In this document: positions 1-11,636 of the stretch, piece by piece
Layout: each line of letters starts with the position of its first letter
How positions within the stretch are numbered: position 1 is the stretch's first letter
Assembly: GCF_007751715.1 (NCBI RefSeq)
Contig: NZ_CP036292.1
Location: forward strand, 2,542,001-2,606,000
Length of the DNA: 64,000 nucleotides
Origin: Rosistilla oblonga
GTDB lineage: Bacteria > Planctomycetota > Planctomycetia > Pirellulales > Pirellulaceae
Direction: 5' to 3'
Program-made: the position numbers and the translations under genes
The notes under the pieces: generated by a model
Told to the model about the DNA's origin: nothing
Databases searched by the model: none
Seen by the model: only the letters and a program-made list of their open reading frames with translations

Positions 1-1017
1 CAGCTCGTCTTCGTTTTCTGGAGTAACAGCCAAGATCCGAGCGACCACATCGTCGCTGGTGACGCCTTCGCTCTCTGCAGCGAAGTTGACGACCATTCGA
101 TGCCGCAGCACCGCCGGGGCCAGTGCTTGAATGTCCGACGGTTGGACGTGGAAGCGACCTTCGAGCAGCGCTCGGGCTTTGCCCCCCAGGATCAGGTTCT
201 GAACCGCTCGCGGGCCAGCACCCCAACCGACCAAATCGTTGACGAAGTCGGGGACACCTTCGCTGCCAACACGCGTCTGGCGAACGATCGACAATGCGTA
301 TCGCACGACGTGGTCGCTGACCGGTACCTGTCGAACCAGTTGTTGCAGGCGAACGATCTCCTCGGCTTTCAAAACCGGTTGGACATCGTCCACGCTGGCG
401 CCGGTGGTTCGACGTGCTACCTCAAACTCTTCATCGAAGTTCGGGTATTCGACGTAGACCTTAAACATGAACCGATCCTGTTGCGCTTCGGGCAGCGGAT
501 AGGTCCCCTCTTGTTCGATCGGGTTTTGCGTCGCCAGAACAAAAAACGGATCGGCCATCGGGTGGCGTTGTCCGCTGACCGTGACCTGGCGTTCCTGCAT
601 CGCTTCGAGCAGAGCGGCTTGCGTTTTTGGCGGCGTCCGGTTGATCTCGTCGGCGAGGACCAAGTTGGCGAACAACGGGCCGGGCATAAACCGCATCTGG
701 CGGTGTCCCGACGCGCGGTCCTCTTCGATGATCTCGGTTCCGGTCACATCGGCTGGCATCAGGTCGGGGGTGAACTGGATCCGGTTGAACGACAGGTCCA
801 GGCACCGCGCAAGCGTGCTGATCATCAACGTCTTGGCTAACCCGGGGACGCCTTCGAGCATGCAATGCCCTCGGCTGAACAGGCTGATCATCAATTGATC
901 GATCACGTTTTGCTGGCCGACGATCACCTTGCCAAGCTGTTCGCGAACACGATTGCGGGCTTCGTGCAATCGTTGCGCGTCTTGTTCGGTGAACTCAGGA
1001 GGCGCCTGTGTGCTCAT
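1..1017 (-). CDS. MoxR-family AAA+ ATPase (3' end cut by window edge)
   Basis: MoxR-type AAA+ ATPases act as chaperones that remodel or insert cofactors into partner proteins, usually working with von Willebrand A-domain proteins. 339 residues are visible; the C-terminal end lies outside the window. Walker A is GVPGLAKT (residues 56-63) and Walker B is LVLADEIN (119-126). The stretches [20 protein letters not shown] and [20 protein letters not shown] are typical of the MoxR clade. The start is the ATG at 1015-1017 and gives a normal MoxR N-terminus. No strong ribosome-binding site is visible. The gene lies 228 bp downstream of, and in the same direction as, a giant PQQ-propeller protein, so co-transcription is possible. 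MoxR genes are commonly followed by DUF58 and VWA genes, which would be beyond the left edge. Family assignment is certain; the client is unknown. Confidence 0.95.
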   Translation of the reverse strand, partial: MSTQAPPEFTEQDAQRLHEARNRVREQLGKVIVGQQNVIDQLMISLFSRGHCMLEGVPGLAKTLMISTLARCLDLSFNRIQFTPDLMPADVTGTEIIEEDRASGHRQMRFMPGPLFANLVLADEINRTPPKTQAALLEAMQERQVTVSGQRHPMADPFFVLATQNPIEQEGTYPLPEAQQDRFMFKVYVEYPNFDEEFEVARRTTGASVDDVQPVLKAEEIVRLQQLVRQVPVSDHVVRYALSIVRQTRVGSEGVPDFVNDLVGWGAGPRAVQNLILGGKARALLEGRFHVQPSDIQALAPAVLRHRMVVNFAAESEGVTSDDVVARILAVTPENEDEL

Positions 1018-1245
1018 CCAGATCCTTTCGAGTCTCTATAAGTAAAAAGTCGGAACCCGCGGTCGGCGGGGCCAACGTTCGTTTAATCGATCAACATTTG
1101 CTTCAAATTTGGGCGCGTTCAATGCTGCCGCTCTTTGTACTGTCGAGCGTCGTGATTTGTTCGCCCGCCGATTTGACGACCGACGGCAAGCGACGTGACA
1201 AGCTTACCCCAAATTCAATCAACCACCATAGCACGATCGGAGCAA

Positions 1246-4200
1246 CTATTCGACAGGTTCGAACAATCCGAACGGTTCCTTTGGCTTAATCGCATTCGCT
1301 CCATCGGCTGGGTCGGGTTGAGGTTGGATCGCACCGTCGGCAGGTTTTGGTGGCGGCGTGTCCTGCAACTTGATGCTCAATTGATTGCGAGCGATCGACA
1401 CGATGTACTGCCAATCGGTCGGATTGATGCTGACATTGGTGACGACTTCCATCGGAATTCGCCGCGCGACCAATTGAGTTGCTTCGTGGGCGAGTCGCCC
1501 GTCGCGGACATCGATCGCTTGCAACGTGATGCTCCAATCGGGGATCCCGTCGTCGGACCGCGCCGGCCGTTGGCGTCGCGATAGGAACAACAGCGGGCCG
1601 CCGACCGGTTGGCCTGGGCTGACGCCAAAGGCACCCATTTCGAAGGGAGCGTCCCACAGCGGTTTGCCGGTTTGTCGGTCGTACGCCATCGCGGGGCCAG
1701 CGACTTCGACGTGTTGTTGATCCTTGCCGCTGCGGCTGTATCGCATCTGTTGGTCGTCGGGCAATTCGATGTTGGGCAGAACGATCAGGCGATCTTCCCA
1801 AAGCATCGCCCGCACGTTCAACAGCGGACCGCCCGGTGGCAGCGACGAACTCTCCAAGGCCTCGCCAGTTTGGAGATCCCAGATGTTTAATTCCCCTTCG
1901 GGTTGCAGCGTGACGACATAACGATTCTCCGCCACGTAACCTTTGGTCCCCGCTGGCAGCGATCCGCTTTCGATAGCGACCTCGCCAGTCGTGGCGTCCC
2001 ATAATCGCAGCTTGAGCGAACCGGGCGTCTCGCCGCGAGCCGGAGTTTCGGTGTAGGTCAGCAGCCGGGATTCGACGCTCGCCCAAACCTGTTCGCCCGG
2101 TTCGACCCATGTTTCGGTTTTCATCGGCTGGCCATCGCTGGCGCGGAACCGGAAGACCTCACGCGTCGCTGGGTTGATGACCGAGACGATCGAATCGCTG
2201 ACCGCGACGTAGCCGTCGTCGACGTTCACCGCCGCCCGCCAGAGGTCTTTGCCTGTCAGCACGTCGACTGCCGCAAGCGATCGAGGCTGCAGCATCATGA
2301 AGCGACCGTCGACGATCGAACTGGTCCGCAGCACCGGCTGGTTTTGCGCGTTGACGTGCCGCCGTTCCAGTTGGCCCCAGACATTGGGAGCCGGCCGAGT
2401 TTGGATGTGATTGTTGGTATTGGACGATCGCCAGACGCGACGCCAGATCTCCATGTCGTTCGGATTTTGAGTCGCTTGGAATAGATCGATGCCGATCACC
2501 GCAGTCGGCAACACCACGATCATCATGCCGTGATCGATGTAGACTTTTTCCGGCCCATTGCGATCGTTGTTGTTGCTGCTTTCCAGGTGGTACATCGGGC
2601 CCAAGGTTCCTTGGGGCGTCTGCATCTGCAGGCTGTCGGTGCTCTCGCTAGCCAGGATCTTCCAGTTGGCAAACGCCAGCCCATCGCTCTGCATCAGTTC
2701 CAACAGATCCGAACCGCCGCCGATTTCATTGGGGAATTCCATCGGTTGGGAGACTGCGTATTTAGGCCAGTCGGCCAGCGTCAAATTGGTTGACTCTTCG
2801 TCGCTCGTCATGCGCAGCAATTGTTTCCATTGGTCGCTCCCCCAGGGATCGTCTAGCTCGATCGCATCGGGAGCTTTGATTTTCGCAAACGTCGCCAACG
2901 CGTCGGATTCCCATTGAGCATTCAGATAGAGACCGGCGAGGGCGGCGAGCCAGCGGTCGCGGCGCGAATCCGTGTCGGCAGCGGCGATCGCTCCCCGCAG
3001 CAAGCGTTCGGCGGCCAGGAACGATCCCTCTTTGCGGAACCGTTGGGCGACGGCGAGCAGGACCGGATCACATGCTTCGAAATATCCAAAGTGCCGCTGC
3101 AGTTGTTGACCGCGGGGGCCGGTGATCGATGTCAGGTTCTGCAATCGCTGGGCGACGAGATCGTTGATCTCTGCCAACGCGTCGTCGTCGGCGCTTTGTA
3201 CCAACTCACCAACCCGAGCTGCGATCCAGCCGTCGAGATTGGCGGTCCGGCCGTCGGCCAGTTCGATCCGTTGGGTGGCGTCGATCGTTTGCATGCCCAT
3301 GAAGTTGACTTGAGGGGCCGAGAGTTCCAGCAACGCTTCGGCGGCCGCTACGAATTTCCCAGACTCCAGCAGACCAGTCGCCTTGAGTCGCAGCACTTCG
3401 GCTCGTTCTTGCGGCAGTTCGGCGACGCGATCGAGTTCATCGAGCAGTTGGATGTTGGCGGCAAAGTCGTCGCGCAGGGCGCCGACCATCGCTTCGACGA
3501 TCAGGACGCGGGCTTCTTCGTATTCGGGGGCCTCGCGTGGGACGCGCCGCAGCCACTCGAGCGCCTCGTCGCGTTTCCCCTCTTCCAACAACAGTTCGCC
3601 TTTGCAGATCGTCGCCCAAATGTTGTTGGGATCAGCTAACAACGCGCTGGCAACGCTCTCGGCAGCGGTTTGCCGGCCGCGGGCCATCGCGATGTGAGTC
3701 GCCGATTGCGACAGCAGTTGACCGCGGACCGAGACGAGATTGCCCAGCGGGTAATGGACCTCTTGGCTGTTGCGCTCGCGTCCGTCGCGAGTCCCGATCG
3801 CAACCATCCGATTGCCGCTGGTCGGGAAGATAAATTGCTCGGGGCCAAACGCGCCGCGGCCGACGATCGATTCACCTTGGGTTAGCGGAGCCTCATAGTC
3901 CCAGCGTCGCTTGCCGGTGGCGACATCGATACCGCGGATCGTGTCGTTGCCGACCAGGATCGCTGTCCCGTCGGAGACGCCGCCGAGGTATTGCCAGTCT
4001 TCCCGTGGCAGTGTCGACCAAGCCGGTTTACCCGAACGTAGGTCGAGCGCGTACAAGCGGTCGCCTTCGACGGGAGTGAACAAAACGCGGCCCTGATAGA
4101 TCACCGGGGTGCCGTCGTTCCATCGCGCCAGATAGGAACTGCTGTCGGTGTTGCCGCGTCCGCCAAAGGATCGCGACATCTGATTCATCATGTCGGTGCG

Positions 4201-5946
4201 TGGATAGCGAAATCCCCATCGCAGAGTTCGGGTGGCGAGATCCAACGCCACCATCGCGCCGTGCCCGGTCGGGCAGACCAGCGTGCCATCGGCGTAAGCC
4301 GGCACCGCGCCACCGATGCGACGGATCGGATCGTGTTCGATCGAACCCGCATCGACGGCTACCAAATGCTGACGCCACTGCAACGCACCGCTGGCGGGAT
4401 CCAAGCAGATCAGAAAGATATCAGCCTTCTGTTCGGCGATCGCATACAGCAGGCCGTCGATCGGAAGCGGAGGGCCTAGGAAAAAGGTGTCGTCCAGTTG
4501 CGGTTCGGCTGAAAATTCACCGCCGATCGTCCAGACCAGTTTCCCTTGAGTCGCGATGTCCAGGGCGACCAGGGTGTTGGTTCCGCCGGCTGATTTCTGA
4601 ATCCCTTGGATTCCCATCCCGCCAAATTGATTGAAGGTCGTCGGCCGGACTTCGCCCAAGTCCATCAGCATATAAACCCGTTTTCCGTCGCTGCTGATAC
4701 GGCCAAAGGGAAGGTCGTTCCAGACCCTTTGCACCAACAGGCGATGCCGTTGATCGTCGTCGGGAATCTCGTCGGTCGGGATCGCGGTCCCGTCGAGGTT
4801 GTCGGAGAACCAAGGGTATTCCCAGACGTATTTCCCAGTCTCGAAGTCGATCGCGACCATCCCTTCGGTCGTCTTGGCGAGGACCGTATCGTCGACGACG
4901 ATCGGTTGCCATGAGGGGATTGGGAACGCGCCGCCAGCTTGCTGCTTGGCTTCAAACTCCTGCAAAAATTCCTGCTGTCGCACGCTCCATGTCGTCTGCT
5001 TCATCCAGCGTTCGTTGCGCATCGGCAGCTCGCTGCCGCGGTATCCCGTGCGCGAAGCGTCACCGCCGGCAAGCGGTTGGTTGGCGGGGCTTTCGTCGTA
5101 GTGGGGTGTCTGTAGAGGGAAGTGTTTTTCTAACCACGTGGTGAGCGTTTTGACATCGGCTGTCGATTGAGGCAAGTCGACATCGCGGCCGTTGAGTTCG
5201 ACGCGTCCAGTGGAGAGATCGCCCAGCGACACAAGGACGTCGACGGCGCGGTCGGTCTGCCCCGCCTGATACCAGCTGCCCGCCAAGGTGACGATCAAGC
5301 TAGATCCCAGCTTGTTTCGCATCCGTTCGTAGCGATACAAGCGATCGAGCGTCAGCGCGGCGGCTAGCGGTTTGCCTTGCGTAAGGTCGCGATAGCCTAA
5401 CAGCAGAGTCGCTTGTTGGCCGGCGTCGGTGTGCAGGAATTCACGCGATACCTGAGCGATGCCACGCCAGTCCTGTTGCGCAACGGCTTGTTTCAGTTCG
5501 GCGGCGGCGCGGCTGCCATAACGCAAGTCGTAGATTTCGAGCCCCTTGCTGGGCAGCCGGCTCAACAGGTCTTCGGCTTCTCGCAACAAACTGTTGTCGG
5601 CTAGTGCTGGTTGTTCGTTGGGCAAGAAGAAGTCCTGCCCCTGCATCTCGCTGAGCCGTGAGTTTGTCTTTCGCGCCAGCAGTTCGCCCAGCAGAATGAT
5701 AGCGTCGCCGTACCTCGCTTCTTCGATCGCCTCTTGCGCGTCGGACATCTCCTGCCGCAGCGATCGATCGGGTTCGATGAACTGCCCGCCGTCGGTGGCT
5801 CGTCGGTCGCGAACGCCGAACTGTCCCATCGCGTCGCTCGCGATCGCGAGGGTTGCGAAGATCAGCACCCCGGTGGTGAGCCTCTGCCAGGCGGAAAATC
5901 CAACGGGAGCGAAGAGGGCGAGGCGGGGCTGAAAAGCTTCAGGCAT
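1246..5946 (-). CDS. Exported PQQ-like beta-propeller / TPR protein, about 1566 aa
   Basis: Very large exported protein. After an N-terminal hydrophobic signal (LTTGVLIFATLAIASDAMG) comes a helical region, then a first PQQ-type propeller at roughly residues 290-760 with repeats such as MVAIDFETGKYVWEYP, LVALDIATQGKLVW, MVALDLATRTLRWGF and LYALDLRSGKPAWS. A TPR-like region follows (about 770-1000, e.g. GKRDEALEWLRRVP), and a second propeller (about 1130-1560) contains LAAVDVLTGKDLWRAA, LNIWDLQTGEALESS and MAYDRQTGKPLWDA. I start at the ATG at 5946 because it puts the signal peptide at the N-terminus; the ATG at 5961 is equally possible, and upstream sequence in frame looks non-coding. No alcohol-dehydrogenase catalytic segment or heme motif is seen, so a scaffold or sensor role is more likely than quinoprotein catalysis. 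The function is unknown. Confidence 0.85.
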   Translation of the reverse strand: MPEAFQPRLALFAPVGFSAWQRLTTGVLIFATLAIASDAMGQFGVRDRRATDGGQFIEPDRSLRQEMSDAQEAIEEARYGDAIILLGELLARKTNSRLSEMQGQDFFLPNEQPALADNSLLREAEDLLSRLPSKGLEIYDLRYGSRAAAELKQAVAQQDWRGIAQVSREFLHTDAGQQATLLLGYRDLTQGKPLAAALTLDRLYRYERMRNKLGSSLIVTLAGSWYQAGQTDRAVDVLVSLGDLSTGRVELNGRDVDLPQSTADVKTLTTWLEKHFPLQTPHYDESPANQPLAGGDASRTGYRGSELPMRNERWMKQTTWSVRQQEFLQEFEAKQQAGGAFPIPSWQPIVVDDTVLAKTTEGMVAIDFETGKYVWEYPWFSDNLDGTAIPTDEIPDDDQRHRLLVQRVWNDLPFGRISSDGKRVYMLMDLGEVRPTTFNQFGGMGIQGIQKSAGGTNTLVALDIATQGKLVWTIGGEFSAEPQLDDTFFLGPPLPIDGLLYAIAEQKADIFLICLDPASGALQWRQHLVAVDAGSIEHDPIRRIGGAVPAYADGTLVCPTGHGAMVALDLATRTLRWGFRYPRTDMMNQMSRSFGGRGNTDSSSYLARWNDGTPVIYQGRVLFTPVEGDRLYALDLRSGKPAWSTLPREDWQYLGGVSDGTAILVGNDTIRGIDVATGKRRWDYEAPLTQGESIVGRGAFGPEQFIFPTSGNRMVAIGTRDGRERNSQEVHYPLGNLVSVRGQLLSQSATHIAMARGRQTAAESVASALLADPNNIWATICKGELLLEEGKRDEALEWLRRVPREAPEYEEARVLIVEAMVGALRDDFAANIQLLDELDRVAELPQERAEVLRLKATGLLESGKFVAAAEALLELSAPQVNFMGMQTIDATQRIELADGRTANLDGWIAARVGELVQSADDDALAEINDLVAQRLQNLTSITGPRGQQLQRHFGYFEACDPVLLAVAQRFRKEGSFLAAERLLRGAIAAADTDSRRDRWLAALAGLYLNAQWESDALATFAKIKAPDAIELDDPWGSDQWKQLLRMTSDEESTNLTLADWPKYAVSQPMEFPNEIGGGSDLLELMQSDGLAFANWKILASESTDSLQMQTPQGTLGPMYHLESSNNNDRNGPEKVYIDHGMMIVVLPTAVIGIDLFQATQNPNDMEIWRRVWRSSNTNNHIQTRPAPNVWGQLERRHVNAQNQPVLRTSSIVDGRFMMLQPRSLAAVDVLTGKDLWRAAVNVDDGYVAVSDSIVSVINPATREVFRFRASDGQPMKTETWVEPGEQVWASVESRLLTYTETPARGETPGSLKLRLWDATTGEVAIESGSLPAGTKGYVAENRYVVTLQPEGELNIWDLQTGEALESSSLPPGGPLLNVRAMLWEDRLIVLPNIELPDDQQMRYSRSGKDQQHVEVAGPAMAYDRQTGKPLWDAPFEMGAFGVSPGQPVGGPLLFLSRRQRPARSDDGIPDWSITLQAIDVRDGRLAHEATQLVARRIPMEVVTNVSINPTDWQYIVSIARNQLSIKLQDTPPPKPADGAIQPQPDPADGANAIKPKEPFGLFEPVE

Positions 5947-6354
5947 ATTTAAACAATCCATAGCTAAACTCGCGATGCATGGCAAATGGTCGGCCGCGGC
6001 GCACGGTAATGACGATCCGGCGGCAACGCCATGTTTGTTAAATTGTAGCGTATCGGTAGTGTGAAGGAATCCGAGTGCTGCGCCAGACGGGACAATCGGT
6101 GCGATCCCTACCATCCACACAGCTGGCCCCCTATTGGAGCCCATTCTTTTAATGCGTGCTCAAATTTCGAAGATTGATCAAACCGCTTTTGGATGTCAGA
6201 CGATCTGTGACTTGGGTGGAGCATTTGAAGACGCTTTCCGAACCAGATTAGTTGTTTGCACTGCAACGAAGAGGGTCGCCGACCGCTCGGTCGACTATTC
6301 CCAGGTTGCGACTGCAAACAGGGGTGGTGGATCGAACTACGTTAAGACAGAGCA

Positions 6355-6948
6355 GTGAAAACAATGCGAAATACAAAACTATTGAAGTCTGTTGTCACGA
6401 TCGTGACATGTGCGGCGATGATCGTACCGCAGCCCGCCATGGCGGCGGCGCGAGCGACACAAGTTGTCGATGGTATCCAAGTTAGCTCGGATATCAAAAA
6501 TGTACGTCGTGGAAAAACGGTTGCGCTTCGCGGTGCGATCGTCGACCAAAGTGGCAAGCCAGTTGTCGGGGCACCTGTGGTGATTGCCCAACAAGGCAAT
6601 GTCGTCGCCGAGCTGAACACAGCAGCCGACGGTCGCTACCAATTGGCCGACGCAGCACCAGGCGTTTATCAAGTGGCTAGCTACGCTGGCGTTCAAACGA
6701 TCCGCCTGCACGCGGCAGGTGCTCCTGCCGATTCGGTCGACGGAGTCGTTCAAGTGATCGACAACGAAGGCGTCGCACGCGGCCAATATTGTGCCGGTGG
6801 CGCCAGCTGCCAAGGCTGTGACCAATGCCGTCCAAAGCGTTTTGCTTTGTTGAAGAAGGTTGCTACCAGCCCGCTGACATGGACCGCTGTCATCGCTGCT
6901 GCGATCGCGATTCCTCTGGCATTGGACGATGACGACGACGCCAGCTGA
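6355..6948 (+). CDS. Exported membrane-anchored protein with carboxypeptidase-regulatory-like domain
   Basis: 197-residue exported protein. It has a signal peptide (cleavage near PAMAAA, residue 30), then a beta-sandwich segment (residues about 55-120) with the carboxypeptidase-regulatory/CNA-B-like pattern GAIVDQSGKPVVGAPVVIAQ and DGRYQLADAAPGVYQV. Four cysteines follow at 146, 152, 155 and 158 (CxxCDxC core), then a basic patch, a C-terminal membrane segment (about 173-190) and an acidic tail DDDDDAS. The frame opens with GTG at 6355; an ATG four codons later (6364) is an alternative. Such small proteins are common in planctomycetes and have no established function. Cell-envelope location with the fold outside the membrane is inferred. 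A strong bidirectional terminator lies just downstream. Confidence 0.75.
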   Translation: MKTMRNTKLLKSVVTIVTCAAMIVPQPAMAAARATQVVDGIQVSSDIKNVRRGKTVALRGAIVDQSGKPVVGAPVVIAQQGNVVAELNTAADGRYQLADAAPGVYQVASYAGVQTIRLHAAGAPADSVDGVVQVIDNEGVARGQYCAGGASCQGCDQCRPKRFALLKKVATSPLTWTAVIAAAIAIPLALDDDDDAS

Positions 6949-7002
6949 TTGCGGTTTGGCATCGGGGCAAGCCGACGCAGTTAGTTAATGATGAAATGAA
7001 AG

Positions 7003-7031
7003 AGAGCCGGTTCGCAATTCGAACCGGCTCT
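7003..7031. terminator. Bidirectional rho-independent terminator
   Basis: Perfect 12-bp stem AGAGCCGGTTCG / CGAACCGGCTCT with a 5-nt loop, located between two convergent genes. The plus-strand transcript continues TTGTTGTTTA and the minus-strand transcript continues CTTTCATTTC, so both flanks are pyrimidine-rich. It probably ends both the exported-protein gene and the acyltransferase gene. Confidence 0.85.
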
Positions 7032-7060
7032 TGTTGTTTAACGATCGTCGTGGGGCGTGA

Positions 7061-9355
<2,295 letters not shown>

Positions 9356-9430
9356 CTTGGGCCGTGTTGGTAAAAGAGTACGAGGGTAAAGGGAGATCGC
9401 AGCGACCTATTCCCCAGTTTACCGATAAAC

Positions 9431-9455
9431 CGTCTCCAGAAGGAGACGAGTTTTT
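9431..9455 (+). terminator. Terminator-like hairpin in divergent intergenic region
   Basis: CGTCTCC / GGAGACG, a 7-bp stem with a 4-nt AGAA loop, is followed after AG by five T residues. It sits between two divergent genes, upstream of the candidate promoter at 9512. It could insulate the downstream DUF1080 promoter from read-through, or attenuate an upstream start. No experimental support can be claimed. Confidence 0.45.
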
Positions 9456-9511
9456 CCCTTGTTGACTAGAGCCTGTTTTTCGATCGCGTTTCGGTTTTAA
9501 GCGGAAGATCT

Positions 9512-9520
9512 TGCTATACT
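9512..9520 (+). promoter_or_regulatory. Candidate extended -10 promoter for the DUF1080 gene
   Basis: TGCTATACT combines an extended -10 TG with TATACT (5 of 6 matches to TATAAT). No convincing -35 box is seen 17 bp upstream. The predicted start near 9527 would leave a leader of about 80 nt before the ATG at 9610. Confidence 0.35.
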
Positions 9521-9609
9521 GTTCCACGAGTCTACAGGACTTCCTTCCATCCCGCCGCTTGGCCTTGCCACGCCTTCCTCCTTTCCCTTCCGCCCCGAGT
9601 TCCGCTGCT

Positions 9610-11133
9610 ATGAATAGGTTGAGCTTCCCTGGTTCGTTTCTATCCCTTGCCACGTGTTGTTTGCCGTCGCTGCAAAACAAGCCGGCCGTTCTGACTGTCG
9701 CCAGTTTGGTCTGGTTTTCGGTTTGCGGGCTGTCGGTTCCCGCTTCCGCTCAGAAGGGCAAGCCCGATCCCAACGTGGCGGCTGCTCAAGCGGTCGATGC
9801 TCGGTTGGCGGAAACCGCCGCTTGGGCTGATCTGTTTAATGGGAAAGATCTCAGTGGCTGGAAGGGAGACACCGCCGGCTACGTCGCGCAGGACGGCCTG
9901 CTCGTATGTAAGAAAGGTGCCAAGTTGCTGCTCACCGAAAAGGAGTATTCCGACTTTGCCTTCCAGTTCGATTTCAAATTGGAGCCCAGCGGAAACAACG
10001 GCATCGGGATTCGCGTTCCCGAAGGTGGTCATCCGTCGACCGACGGCATGGAGATTCAGATCCTCGACCACGATGGCGACAAATACAGCACGCAAATCGA
10101 TCTCGGCAACGGAAAAACGCGATCGGTGAACCAATTGAAGCCGTGGCAATACCATGGTTCGGTCTACGGAATCTATCCAGCCAAAACGGGATACCTGAAA
10201 CCTGTCGGGGAATGGAACACGCAAACCATCGTGGCGATCGACGACCACATCATCGTGATCCTCAATGGGGCGGTGATCGTCGACGTTTTCCTCGACGATC
10301 AGCTGCCGATCGATGGCAAGGCACACCCGGGCAAAGACGCTCGCAAGGGGCATCTGGTGTTGGCCGGCCACAACGACCGCGTCGAATTCAAGAACCTCCG
10401 CATCGCCGACTACAGCGTCTCGCCGCCACGCCCTCAATCGGAGACCGACAACACGCCGCCGGCAGGTTTTGTCAGCCTCTTTAATGGCCAGGACCTCAGC
10501 GGTTGGAAGGGGCTCGCCGACAAGAACGCCAACAAACGTCGCAGTCTGTCCGGCGAGGCGCTAGCGACTGCGCAAGCCGCCGCCGACGAAGTAATGCAGG
10601 CTCACTGGAGCGTCGTCGAGGGCGTGCTCACCTACGATGGCAAAGGCCAAAGTCTGTGCACCGACAAAGATTACGGCGATTTCGAGCTGTACGTCGATTG
10701 GAAGATCCCGCCGGGGGCCGATTCGGGGCTTTATCTGCGAGGCACGCCGCAGGTTCAGATCTGGGATCCTTGGGATCCGCGGGTAAAACCGGGCCAGTCG
10801 CCGCCAGCGGATCCGCAAGCTTGGGTTGCCGCCTACACCAACGGTCGCAATCTCGGCTCCGGCGGCCTCTGGAACAATCGCCGTTGGCGAAACGCGCCGA
10901 CGATGCTCGCCGACAATCCGCCGGGGCAATGGAACACGTTTTTCATTCGAATGGTTGGGGAGAAGGTCAGCATCTGGTTGAACGAAAAACTGATCGTCGA
11001 CCGCGTGAAATTGGAAAACTACTGGGATCGATCGGGCAAGCAGCCGTTGGCTCGAGCCGACCAGATCGAGCTGCAGCACCATGGCAGCGAGCTGTTTTTC
11101 AAGAACATCTATCTCCGGCAGCTCCCCTACTGA
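9610..11133 (+). CDS. Exported protein with two DUF1080 (3-keto-disaccharide hydrolase-like) domains
   Basis: 507-residue exported protein. A long N-terminal signal ends near VPASAQ. The first DUF1080 jelly-roll (about 55-260) begins WADLFNGKDLSGWKG and contains NGIGIRVPEGG and MEIQILDHDGD. The second (about 275-507) begins FVSLFNGQDLSGWKG and contains GADSGLYLRGTPQVQIWDP. DUF1080 domains are concanavalin-like folds abundant in planctomycetes and linked to 3-keto-glycoside/disaccharide hydrolysis or glycan binding. The ATG at 9610 is chosen because the signal peptide starts there; in-frame sequence upstream of it is not signal-like. Enzyme versus binding function is not resolved. Two domains in one chain suggest either duplication or a catalytic and a binding copy. 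Confidence 0.88.
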   Translation: MNRLSFPGSFLSLATCCLPSLQNKPAVLTVASLVWFSVCGLSVPASAQKGKPDPNVAAAQAVDARLAETAAWADLFNGKDLSGWKGDTAGYVAQDGLLVCKKGAKLLLTEKEYSDFAFQFDFKLEPSGNNGIGIRVPEGGHPSTDGMEIQILDHDGDKYSTQIDLGNGKTRSVNQLKPWQYHGSVYGIYPAKTGYLKPVGEWNTQTIVAIDDHIIVILNGAVIVDVFLDDQLPIDGKAHPGKDARKGHLVLAGHNDRVEFKNLRIADYSVSPPRPQSETDNTPPAGFVSLFNGQDLSGWKGLADKNANKRRSLSGEALATAQAAADEVMQAHWSVVEGVLTYDGKGQSLCTDKDYGDFELYVDWKIPPGADSGLYLRGTPQVQIWDPWDPRVKPGQSPPADPQAWVAAYTNGRNLGSGGLWNNRRWRNAPTMLADNPPGQWNTFFIRMVGEKVSIWLNEKLIVDRVKLENYWDRSGKQPLARADQIELQHHGSELFFKNIYLRQLPY

Positions 11134-11304
11134 TCGCGGAATTCCCTGCGACCGTTAAGTTCGCCGCTGCGGCGGACCGACTTTTCACATGATTTCCAAA
11201 ATAATTCCAGTCGCGAGTCGAGTGCTCGTTGACGGCTGGCTTTGACTGGCTAACATGATGATATTGAGACCGGTTATCAACAGCTTTTTTTCTGGCGATT
11301 CCCT

Positions 11305-11604
11305 TTGAGTAACGAAACCCTCCTAAACGTGTTCCCCACCGACGATGAACGTCGCCGCCTGGTCGTAGCGATCCAGCGTTGCGAGGGGGGCGTCGACCGA
11401 TTGGTACTGCGTCAAGAATCGTTTTCTCAAGATGTCGGCTGGTTCACGCAGAGCAGCATGGCGATCGAGCCGGAGCAGTTGCCCGGGCTCAAAATGGCTC
11501 TGACCAGCAATACCGCTCGCAAGTTGCAACGCCCTTGTCGCAGCGGCGGCGCGTCGCCAGCGGTACTCAGTTTCAGCGAAGCGGCGACAAGCCGAGTTGG
11601 CTGA
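11305..11604 (+). CDS. Small hypothetical protein, about 99 aa, TTG start
   Basis: I do not recognise this with certainty. The first 70 residues look protein-like, with alternating beta pattern (RRRLVVAIQRCEG, DRLVLRQESFSQDVGWFTQ, EPEQLPGLKMAL). The C-terminal 30 residues are low-information and arginine/serine-rich. I have an impression of similar small cytosolic proteins in planctomycetes with an RQESxxxxVGWFTQS signature, but cannot verify it. The only early start codons are TTG at 11305 and GTG at 11329. No membrane segment or signal is present. It is convergent with the ferritin-like gene. Confidence 0.5.
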   Translation: MSNETLLNVFPTDDERRRLVVAIQRCEGGVDRLVLRQESFSQDVGWFTQSSMAIEPEQLPGLKMALTSNTARKLQRPCRSGGASPAVLSFSEAATSRVG

Positions 11605-11636
11605 AATCGCCGCCGTTCGATTCGGCAGCGTCCTGC

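Noticed and set aside
100-840. Plus-strand open frame of 246 codons
   Set aside because: It lies antisense to the MoxR ATPase, whose Walker motifs are clear; the translation has no pattern of its own.
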